In this document: positions 7,381 to 13,340 of the stretch, piece by piece
Layout: every line of letters begins with the position of its first letter
Position numbering within the stretch: the stretch's first letter is position 1
Source of the DNA: Bacteroidales bacterium
GTDB taxonomy: Bacteria; Bacteroidota; Bacteroidia; Bacteroidales; NBLH01
Length of the DNA: 20,260 nt
Direction of reading: 5' to 3'
NCBI GenBank assembly: GCA_021647685.1
Contig: JAKIUH010000026.1
Coordinates: 1-20,260, forward strand
Program-made: the position numbers and the translations under genes
The notes under the pieces: model-generated
What the model was told of the DNA's origin: nothing
What the model saw: the letters and a program-made list of their open reading frames with translations, nothing else
Databases searched by the model: none

Positions 7381-7474
7381 GTTAAAACAAAGAAAAAGTT
7401 TTTTCATAACAATAGGTTTTAGGTTAGTAATTAGGTTAAAAGCAAAAGGCGGGAGTGGTTACCCGCCTTTTTTT
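7381..7474 (+). ncRNA. Small RNA, copy B (predicted)
   Basis: The paralogue of copy A, differing in this stretch at three positions. The possible start codon is GTG (7379) instead of ATG, and the frame continues past the terminator into sequence antisense to meaB, which further weakens a coding interpretation. Its terminator T-run overlaps the stop codon of the convergent gene meaB. Confidence 0.55.
7448..7474. terminator. Bidirectional terminator of small RNA B and meaB
   Basis: ggcggg (7448-7453) and cccgcc (7462-7467) with seven T on the plus strand. On the minus strand the same stem is followed by cttttgctttt and lies directly after the meaB stop, so it can end the coaBC-DUF4835-meaB transcript as well. 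Confidence 0.8.
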
Positions 7475-8552
7475 ATTTTGAGAAATATTTATTTAAAAGC
7501 ATGTGTGCCGCTTCAAAAGGACTTATTTTACCTTGTTGAACTTTTCGCTCAAAATCTTTGATGAGTTTTTTCCGTTTAGTATTATTGTAAAAATTATTTT
7601 TCAGACTTTCCAAAATAGTTTCGTGCATCCAATATTTTGCCTGATTATTACGCCTTTGCAACCAATATCCGCTTTTTTTCGTTAATTCCAGATATTTTTT
7701 GATTGTTAGCCAAACATCTTCTATCCCAAAATTTTGCAGGGCAGAGGTGAGCAACACATTGGGTGTCCAACCGGATTCTGTAGGCGGAAACATATGCAAA
7801 GCATTTTCATACTCTTTTTTTGCCAAGTTTGCTTTGTCAATATTGTTACCATCGGCTTTATTTATAATAATAGTATCTGCCATTTCCATAATGCCTCGCT
7901 TAATACCTTGCAATTCATCACCGGCACCGGCAAGCATCAGTAACAGAAAAAAATCGACCATTGAATGTACTTTAGTTTCCGACTGCCCCACTCCTACTGT
8001 TTCAATAAAAACAGTATCAAAACCGGCAGCCTCGCAAAGAATAATGCTTTCACGAGTTTTTCGAGCTACTCCGCCTAATGAACCTGATGAAGGAGAAGGA
8101 CGTATAAAAGCATTTTTTTCGGCACTTAATTGTTCCATGCGGGTTTTATCACCCAAAATACTGCCTCCTGATTGTTCACTGCTTGGGTCAATAGCTAAAA
8201 CTGCCAATTTATGTCCTTTATTGATTAAATATAGACCTAAGGCTTCAATAAAGGTACTTTTACCGACACCAGGCACTACTGTAATACCAATTCTGACAGA
8301 ATTTCCCGAATAGGGCAAACATTTTTCAATAATTTGTGCCGCTTTTTTTTGATGTTTTGGCAAGTTGCTTTCAATCAGGGTAATGGCAGCACTTAAAATA
8401 CTGATATTCCCCGACAAAATACCTTCTACAGCCTCATCAACTTTAAGTTCTTTCTTTCGTTTGGAGAGAAAACGTTTGGCAGCATCTTTACTCACCGTTT
8501 CAGGTACATCTATGCCTTTCATTACATTTAATGCCGATTTATTCTTAGTCAT
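7473..8552 (-). CDS. meaB: Methylmalonyl-CoA mutase-associated GTPase MeaB (ArgK/YgfD family)
   Basis: 359 residues, a G3E-class GTPase that loads and protects the adenosylcobalamin cofactor of methylmalonyl-CoA mutase in the cytoplasm. Visible motifs are an N-terminal helical part (VEGILSGNISILSAAITLIES), the P-loop near 89-100, AIDPSSEQSGGSILGDKTRM, FIETVGVGQSE (switch region), the NKAD base-specificity motif (IIINKADGNN) and a C-terminal dimerisation tail. An oddity: the P-loop reads TVVPGVGKST, where the family has TGVPGVGKST, so the first Walker A glycine is Val92. Lys98 and Ser99 are kept. It is the last gene of the coaBC operon, 10 bp after the preceding gene. The mutase subunits are not in this window. 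Confidence 0.9.
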   Translation of the reverse strand: MTKNKSALNVMKGIDVPETVSKDAAKRFLSKRKKELKVDEAVEGILSGNISILSAAITLIESNLPKHQKKAAQIIEKCLPYSGNSVRIGITVVPGVGKSTFIEALGLYLINKGHKLAVLAIDPSSEQSGGSILGDKTRMEQLSAEKNAFIRPSPSSGSLGGVARKTRESIILCEAAGFDTVFIETVGVGQSETKVHSMVDFFLLLMLAGAGDELQGIKRGIMEMADTIIINKADGNNIDKANLAKKEYENALHMFPPTESGWTPNVLLTSALQNFGIEDVWLTIKKYLELTKKSGYWLQRRNNQAKYWMHETILESLKNNFYNNTKRKKLIKDFERKVQQGKISPFEAAHMLLNKYFSK

Positions 8553-8562
8553 AAGGAAACAC

Positions 8563-9471
8563 TTAATTATTCTTTGTCAATTTTTCATAATCCTTTAAAT
8601 GTGCGGGATCTATTTCTTTTAAAATATTATACACCTGTGTTTTCTGGTCGGCATAGGCTTCTGAAAAAATATTAACCAATTCTTTATATTTAGCATCCAT
8701 AATCACTTTTAACAGGAAAGAGTTCCTATCAACACGATAAACTTTCTGCAAATATTTAAGGCTTTCGGCTATTTCTTTACGTGCCTGTTCCACTTTTTGG
8801 CTCATATTATCCAAACCTTGACGATGATAACGGTACATTCCACGCCTTGCAGCGCCATTACGCGTATCCAACAATTTATTAATTAAAAAATAACGGTTAT
8901 CTTGCTTACGCGATTCATAAGCTTTCCAACCTTTAAAACGAGAACCTTGTGCATTGGTAACAATTTTTTGTGCTTTCTGGAAAAAAGGTGTTCCTCCTTC
9001 CATTTTAAAAGTATCAAAATCCATCCCGATAATGATATAAGCATAATAAGCCAAAACAGCGGTCAAATTATCACCATGCCGGTTTTCATTAAATACCAAA
9101 GGGGTGTTTTCAATATATTCAAAATCGAAATTACCTTCTTGCTCACGTAAACGCAAAATAGGCGACTCATAAGACGATTCAAATACAGGGCGTGTTGAAT
9201 TTACCTGTAAAGTTGTTGTATAACGATTTCCTTGAACCGATTTAATTTCAATAACAATACTGCATTTTATCCGTTCATTATTTTCAAACTGATAATCAGT
9301 CCACTTGGTGCTGTTCATAAATTGAGAAATATCTTTGCGCATATTATCAAAAACCATACGGGATACACCACTTATTTGCGAAGCATTAATTTGTACCGAA
9401 CAATTTAGTTCTTGTGCATTGATTTTTGTAAAAAACAAAAAAATTAAAATAAATAGATGTCTTAATTTCAT
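8563..9471 (-). CDS. DUF4835 family secreted/periplasmic protein (PorD-type)
   Basis: 302 residues with a clear Sec signal peptide (MKLRHLF, hydrophobic core, TKINA before QELNC). The rest matches the Bacteroidota DUF4835 pattern: QELNCSVQINASQISG, FMNSTKWTDYQFENNERIKC, LQVNSTRPVFESSYESPIL, LVFNENRHGDNLTAVLAYYAYIIIGMD, and a helical second half. The family is characteristic of this phylum and its gene usually follows coaBC, as here, with an ATGA overlap of 4 bp that implies coupling. Some annotations name the family PorD, a type IX secretion component; I recall that name but cannot verify it, so no symbol is given. The Cys after the signal follows QELN and is not a lipobox. Confidence 0.8.
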   Translation of the reverse strand: MKLRHLFILIFLFFTKINAQELNCSVQINASQISGVSRMVFDNMRKDISQFMNSTKWTDYQFENNERIKCSIVIEIKSVQGNRYTTTLQVNSTRPVFESSYESPILRLREQEGNFDFEYIENTPLVFNENRHGDNLTAVLAYYAYIIIGMDFDTFKMEGGTPFFQKAQKIVTNAQGSRFKGWKAYESRKQDNRYFLINKLLDTRNGAARRGMYRYHRQGLDNMSQKVEQARKEIAESLKYLQKVYRVDRNSFLLKVIMDAKYKELVNIFSEAYADQKTQVYNILKEIDPAHLKDYEKLTKNN

Positions 9472-10664
9472 TTTTTCCGGTTTAATTCAATTTCATTTAC
9501 AATATCTTTTGCAACTTCTAGCTTCGTTTTTAACTCAAATTTTTTCATCTTATTATCCTGAAATAAAATACTTATTTTATTAGTGTCGTATCCAAATCCT
9601 GCACCTTTATCCTGTAAAGAATTTAAAACAATAAAATCTAAATTTTTCTTTTTGAGTTTTTTGTCTGCATTTTTTTCTTCATTATCAGTCTCCAAAGCAA
9701 AACCAATAAGTAATTGATTTTTTTTCTTAATCTTACCCAATTCGGCAGCAATGTCTTTTGTAGGTTTTAGTTCGATAAACATATCGTCTTTTGTACGCTT
9801 TATTTTTTTTTCGGATGTTTGTGCCGGCGTATAATCAGCTACTGCAGCATTCATAATGGCGATATCTGTATCAGGGAAATGTTTTAAACAAGCGTCTAAC
9901 ATTTCGGATGCTGACTTCACCGGAATTATATGTATTCCTTCCGGTTTTGGGATGCTCACCGGTCCGCTAACAATGGTAACTTCCGCACCACGATTTTTAC
10001 ATTCTTCCGCCAAAGCATAGCCCATTTTCCCGGACGAATAGTTCCCAATAAACCGGACAGGGTCAATGGCTTCGTAAGTAGGTCCGGCTGTAATCAAAAC
10101 TTTTTTTCCTTTTAAGCTTTTCCTATACTCAAAAAAGTTTTTAACGACATTAAAAATTTGTAAAGGTTCTGCCATACGTCCTTTACCGATAAGTCCGCTG
10201 GCAAGCTCACCGCTATCGGCATCAATACAAATGTGTCCGCGAGCAATTAAATCGTTTATGTTTTTTTGCGTAGCCGGATGTTTGTACATATCTAAATCCA
10301 TCGCCGGAGCAAAAAATACCGGACATTTTGCCGAAAGGTAACTGGTAAGTAAAAGGTTATCGGCGATTCCGTAATTCATTTTTGCGAGTGTATTGGCAGT
10401 AGCCGGAGCAATTACCATAGCATCTGCCCACAAACCCAAATCAACATGACTGTTCCAATCGCCATTTTCAGGATTAAAAAAATCGGTTAAAACCGGATTT
10501 TTTGAAAGTGTTGCCATAGTAAGCGGTGTAATAAATTCTTTGGCAGCCTGTGTCATCAGTACTTTTACTTCTGCACCTTCTTTAATAAATTCACGAAGCA
10601 AATAGGCTGTTTTATAAGCAGCTATACCACCGGTAATCCCAATTACAATTTTTTTTCCTTTCAT
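9468..10664 (-). CDS. coaBC: Bifunctional phosphopantothenoylcysteine decarboxylase / phosphopantothenate-cysteine ligase
   Basis: 398 residues, cytoplasmic, carrying out two successive steps of coenzyme A synthesis. Residues 1-180 form the FMN-dependent CoaC domain: GITGGIAAYK, catalytic His73 (NSHVDLGLWAD), APATANTLAK and the clamp APAMDLDMY (119-127). Residues 185-398 form the CoaB ligase domain: KVLITAGPTYEAIDPVRFIG, NYSSGKMG, NAAVADYTP, KKIKR (Lys289), LIGFALET and DFIVLNSL. Two positions differ from E. coli Dfp: the clamp Asn is Asp123, and the catalytic Cys158 position is Ser156 (LASGLIGKGRM). I believe both are common in this phylum, but did not check. It is the first gene of the coaBC-DUF4835-meaB operon, with a promoter 17 bp upstream. 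Confidence 0.95.
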   Translation of the reverse strand: MKGKKIVIGITGGIAAYKTAYLLREFIKEGAEVKVLMTQAAKEFITPLTMATLSKNPVLTDFFNPENGDWNSHVDLGLWADAMVIAPATANTLAKMNYGIADNLLLTSYLSAKCPVFFAPAMDLDMYKHPATQKNINDLIARGHICIDADSGELASGLIGKGRMAEPLQIFNVVKNFFEYRKSLKGKKVLITAGPTYEAIDPVRFIGNYSSGKMGYALAEECKNRGAEVTIVSGPVSIPKPEGIHIIPVKSASEMLDACLKHFPDTDIAIMNAAVADYTPAQTSEKKIKRTKDDMFIELKPTKDIAAELGKIKKKNQLLIGFALETDNEEKNADKKLKKKNLDFIVLNSLQDKGAGFGYDTNKISILFQDNKMKKFELKTKLEVAKDIVNEIELNRKK

Positions 10665-10680
10665 TAAATTTAATTTTATT

Positions 10681-10710
10681 CAAAAATACAAGTTTTATCC
10701 GGCTGAACAA
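10681..10710 (-). promoter_or_regulatory. Promoter of the coaBC operon
   Basis: On the minus strand TTG (10710-10708), a 19-bp spacer and TATTTTTG (10688-10681) match TTG/TAnnTTTG fully. The box ends 17 bp before the coaBC ATG, giving a very short leader. The -33 element overlaps the T-tract of the upstream gene's terminator. Confidence 0.75.
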
Positions 10711-10752
10711 AAACAAAAATGCTTTGATTTACAAATACGCAAATCAAAGCAT
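10704..10752 (-). terminator. Rho-independent terminator of the 35-residue-repeat gene
   Basis: atgctttgattt (10719-10730) and aaatcaaagcat (10741-10752) form a perfect 12-bp stem with a 10-nt loop. On the minus strand it is followed by tttttgtttttg. It lies 26 bp after the stop of the upstream gene. Confidence 0.8.
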
Positions 10753-10777
10753 ATGATTAATGGTTTAACGAATCTAT

Positions 10778-11458
10778 TTATTGAACATTTCCGCGCATAT
10801 CAAAATGTACCACGGTTCCTGCATTAAGTGGTATTGATCTACCTCCATTAGTAAAGGAACGATTTGCTGAAAGTGTACAAGATTCTAAAACACCATTTGG
10901 ATAAAAACTTACACTGTGTCCGCTCATACAAGGCACAGACACTCCTCTACCATTAGAAAAAGAGCGGTTGGCTGATAAAACACTGTTTATTAAAACTCCG
11001 GAATCATTAAAATGGACAACCGTACCTGCCATACAAGGCACAGACACTCCTTTGCCGTTAGAAAAAGAGCGGTTGGCAGATAAAGTTCCGCTTATTAATA
11101 CTCCGGCATTGTTAAAATTAACTTGCTTACCCGTCATACAAGGTATAGATACTCCTTTACCATTAGAAAAAGAACGGTTTGCCGATAAAAAACCACTTAT
11201 TAAAACTCCTACATTATTAAAGTTAACAGCTGTACCTGCCATACAAGGCACAGAAACCCCTTTACCGTTGGAAAAAGAACGGTTGGCAGATAAAGTTCCG
11301 CTTAATAATTTGCCGGAACTATTCAAATGAACTGTTGTACCAGCCAAACAGGGAACAGACACTCCTTTAGCATTTGTATAAGAACGATTTGAAGATAATG
11401 TTTGCGCAGAAATATTCCATGCTGCAAACAAAGCAATAAATAAAATAAGCTTTTTCAT
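10778..11458 (-). CDS. Secreted protein of six tandem 35-residue repeats
   Basis: 226 residues. Residues 1-18 form a Sec signal peptide (MKKLILFIALFAAWNISA before QT). The remainder is six units of exactly 35 residues (21-55, 56-90, 91-125, 126-160, 161-195, 196-226, the last slightly short) with consensus LSANRSFSNGKGVSVPCMAG followed by TxVxFNxxGVLISGT. One Cys sits in the same place in units 1-5 (37, 72, 107, 142, 177); unit 6 has Leu there, while unit 5 has an extra Cys194. The pattern V-x-F-x-x-x-G-V-L resembles YwqK/MORN-like beta-hairpin repeats, so a stacked beta fold is likely. Function is not recognised. It is monocistronic with its own terminator; no clean TAnnTTTG was found upstream. 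Confidence 0.75.
   Translation of the reverse strand: MKKLILFIALFAAWNISAQTLSSNRSYTNAKGVSVPCLAGTTVHLNSSGKLLSGTLSANRSFSNGKGVSVPCMAGTAVNFNNVGVLISGFLSANRSFSNGKGVSIPCMTGKQVNFNNAGVLISGTLSANRSFSNGKGVSVPCMAGTVVHFNDSGVLINSVLSANRSFSNGRGVSVPCMSGHSVSFYPNGVLESCTLSANRSFTNGGRSIPLNAGTVVHFDMRGNVQ
10781..11398 (-). repeat. Six in-frame 105-bp repeats inside the secreted-protein gene
   Basis: DNA units of 105 bp underlie the protein repeats. For example, aaaaagagcggttggc recurs at 10958-10973 and at 11063-11078, 105 bp apart, and units 2-5 are the most alike. This invites slippage or unequal recombination in whole 35-residue steps. Confidence 0.8.
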
Positions 11459-11605
11459 AATTATAATATTTTAAAATTAAACATTGATTGTATAAAAATT
11501 AAGGTATGTTTCAACAACGAATTTACTATTTTAATTATTATCGAGTACACTATGTTTTTCTTTATATTCCGGCAATAAAAAAGCTTCTTACATGCTATGA
11601 TAAAA

Positions 11606-12784
11606 TCATTCTACATACAAAACAAGCCCTTTTAGATATTCGTTTTCAGGATGATAAATATTTATGGGATGATCCGGAGGTTGGGTGGTTTGATGTAAAA
11701 TACGGATGTTTCGCCGGGCATCGGCAGCTGCTCCAAAAACAATTTTACGAAATAAATCCCTTGTGATTTTTTGCGAGCACGAAAAAGTAAATACAATTCC
11801 CCCCGGGTTTATTTTGCGAAAAGCAATCAGGTTTAACTCTTTATAACCTCTTGTAGCATTGGGAACCGCTTTAGCGGTTTTGGCAAAAGCCGGTGGGTCA
11901 AGTACAATTAAATCGTATTTATTGTCTGTATTTTTCAAGAACTTAAAAACATCCTCAGCATAAGATTGATGTCTTTCAGCGGCAATATTATTTAATTTCA
12001 AATTATCTTCAATCAGTTGAACGGCAATTTTTGAAGAATCCACCGAATGAACTAATTCAGCTCCGGCATCTAAGGCATATAGACTAAATCCGCCACTGTA
12101 ACTAAAAGTATTGCATACTTTTGCTCCTTTTGCATATTGTTTGATTAGTTGCCGGGCATCTCGTTGGTCAAGAAAAAAACCTGTTTTTTGTCCACTTTCA
12201 ATATCAACTAAAAATTTTATGCCGTTTTCGATAATTTCTATTTGCGTATTGCCTTTTTTTTCAGAAATCCAGCCTTTTTTTCTGCCTACATTTTCCAATC
12301 TGCCCGTAACTTCTTTAGTTTTCAAATATATTTTTTCAAAACCTAAACTGTTTAAAGCCTTAATAATAAAATCTGCCAGATTTTCAGTGCCTTTTATTAA
12401 CAGTTGAACAACGACCACATCATTGTACACATCAGCAATTAAACCCGGGAAAAAATCACCTTCGGCATTAATTAAGCGGTAAGCATTGGTGTGCTTAGAA
12501 ATAATAAAACGTTTACGAAGTAAAAAAGCTTTTTGAAACTTTTGTATCCAGTAATCAGGTTCTAACACATTGATTTCTTGCTTTGTATATTCAAAAACCC
12601 TACAGACAATCTGTGTTCCGGGTGCATAAAAACCATAACCGATTAATTGATTATCGTGGGTGTATATGGATAATATCTCTCCTAATTCAGCTTTGGGTAA
12701 GGTTTGTATCGCCCCAGAAAAAATCCAAGGATGGCGATTAATCATGGAGCGCTCTCTACCTTTTTTAATAATTATCTTTTGCAT
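11606..12784 (-). CDS. rlmI: Class I SAM-dependent rRNA (cytosine-C5) methyltransferase, RlmI family
   Basis: 392 residues from the ATG at 12784 (MQKIIIKKGRERSMINRHPWIFSGAI). The 17 codons to an earlier ATG are rejected because the N-terminal PUA domain of the family begins at this point. In E. coli the enzyme methylates C1962 of 23S rRNA. Domains are PUA (about 1-75), a linker domain with VYNDVVVVQLL, then a Rossmann methyltransferase. Motifs are SGQKTGFFLDQRDAR (about 197-211), NTFSYSGGFSLYA (motif I, about 225-237), LDPPAFAK (motif IV, about 295-302) and FSCSQ with the catalytic Cys336. Length and motifs are complete. A terminator separates it from the gene upstream, so it should have its own promoter; a near match (TTACTTTG) lies about 20 nt before the ATG. 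Confidence 0.9.
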   Translation of the reverse strand: MQKIIIKKGRERSMINRHPWIFSGAIQTLPKAELGEILSIYTHDNQLIGYGFYAPGTQIVCRVFEYTKQEINVLEPDYWIQKFQKAFLLRKRFIISKHTNAYRLINAEGDFFPGLIADVYNDVVVVQLLIKGTENLADFIIKALNSLGFEKIYLKTKEVTGRLENVGRKKGWISEKKGNTQIEIIENGIKFLVDIESGQKTGFFLDQRDARQLIKQYAKGAKVCNTFSYSGGFSLYALDAGAELVHSVDSSKIAVQLIEDNLKLNNIAAERHQSYAEDVFKFLKNTDNKYDLIVLDPPAFAKTAKAVPNATRGYKELNLIAFRKINPGGIVFTFSCSQKITRDLFRKIVFGAAADARRNIRILHQTTQPPDHPINIYHPENEYLKGLVLYVE

Positions 12785-12846
12785 AATGTATTTTTTTTGC
12801 AAAGTAAAAAAAATGATTTGAATATCATGCATCATTGTTCAAAATG

Positions 12847-12875
12847 AAAAAAACGAACAAGGTGTTCGTTTTTTT
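12847..12875. terminator. Perfect 12-bp hairpin terminator between the small ORF and rlmI
   Basis: Seven A plus cgaac (12847-12858) and gttcg plus seven T (12864-12875) pair perfectly around the loop aaggt. The structure is symmetric, so it can act on either strand; on the minus strand it ends transcripts from the carB side. Confidence 0.85.
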
Positions 12876-12913
12876 CATCAATTAGCTTAATCCTTAAATC
12901 CGTAAACTATATT

Positions 12914-13170
12914 CTACCGTTTTAAAGACATTTTAGCTTTCAATGTTTTTTTAAGGCTATAATCATAATTTTTGGGTGTTCCTTTAAAATAACCACTTAA
13001 TTTTTCACCTGTAAGCAAAGTGCAATCAAGTGTAATTTCATATTCGTCACCCGACTTTTCAATTTTTACAGTTCCATCTTTTATAAAGTAAAATGTTCCC
13101 TCTGTTTCCGTATTTGTATCCATATTATAAACCATTACTCCAAGGTCATAAGTAAAAGGTTTTGCAACAG
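12914..13170 (-). pseudogene. 3' remnant of a small beta-rich protein gene, cut by a hairpin element
   Basis: From the ATG at 13135 there are 73 codons ending SLKKTLKAKMSLKR. The body (TEGTFYFIKDGTVKIEKSGDEYEITLDCTLLTGEKLSGYFKGT) resembles the C-terminal strands of small Bacteroidota lipoproteins, with no signal peptide of its own. The same frame stays open upstream of the ATG (VAKPFTYDLGV) exactly to the edge of the hairpin element at 13171, and the first in-frame stop (13181-13183) lies inside the element. The simplest reading is that insertion or deletion at that edge removed the 5' part. It could still be an intact short gene; no -7 promoter box was found for it. It is transcribed in the same direction as carB. 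Confidence 0.5.
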
Positions 13171-13334
13171 TAGTGTCATGTCAAGTATGTTTTAGTTACA
13201 CCAAGTTTCGTTCTTTTTGCGTAGAACTTGGTTAAAATTTTTGACCATAACTACTGCTATGCTAAAATTTTTTGCCTTGTTCTACACAAAAATAACTTCA
13301 ACTTATATGACGCAACATACCTAACATAACACTA
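13171..13334. mobile_element. 164-bp full-length imperfect hairpin, MITE-like element with TA ends
   Basis: Terminal arms 13171-13191 and 13314-13334 match at 18 of 21 positions as inverted repeats (left arm tagtgtcatgtcaagtatg..., right arm ...cctaacataacacta). Inside, caagtttcgttcttttt and gtagaac (13221-13227) pair with gttctac (13279-13285) and its flank, and the centre carries taaaattttt/aaaattttttg. The unit is one long palindrome without an ORF. Each end carries TA, so it may be a TA-targeting (IS630-type) miniature element with arms starting GTGT; this is inference. It ends 6 bp after the carB stop and begins where the small gene remnant loses its frame. As RNA it would be a strong hairpin at the end of the carB message. 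Confidence 0.6.
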
Positions 13335-13340
13335 AACTAA

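Larger units (their letters stand above)
7104..7477 (+). repeat. Tandem duplication of a 181-bp small-RNA-like unit
   Basis: Copy A is 7104-7284 and copy B 7297-7477, offset 193 bp with a 12-bp joint. Aligning them by eye gives 11 substitutions and no gaps (about 94 percent identity). Every copy contains four TTTAAC boxes, a -33/-7 promoter, a short transcribed stretch and an intrinsic terminator. Substitutions fall between the promoter elements or in the transcribed middle; boxes, TATCTTTG and terminator are unchanged. This fills most of the 483-bp spacer between the Memo-AMMECR1 gene and meaB. Confidence 0.85.

Noticed and set aside
7379..7561. 60-codon ORF from the second small-RNA unit into meaB
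   Set aside because: It crosses a strong terminator and continues antisense to meaB; only the first 30 codons resemble copy A, and those changes are all non-synonymous.
7699..8313. 204-codon ORF on the plus strand opposite meaB
   Set aside because: Antisense to the well-supported GTPase motifs, with no recognisable domain and composition typical of a shadow frame.
10968..11330. 120-codon ORF on the plus strand across the repeat gene
   Set aside because: It is the antisense shadow of the 105-bp repeats, whose length divisible by three keeps a second frame open.
11506..11766. 86-codon ORF on the plus strand near the rlmI 3' end
   Set aside because: More than half is antisense to rlmI and it shows no domain or promoter.
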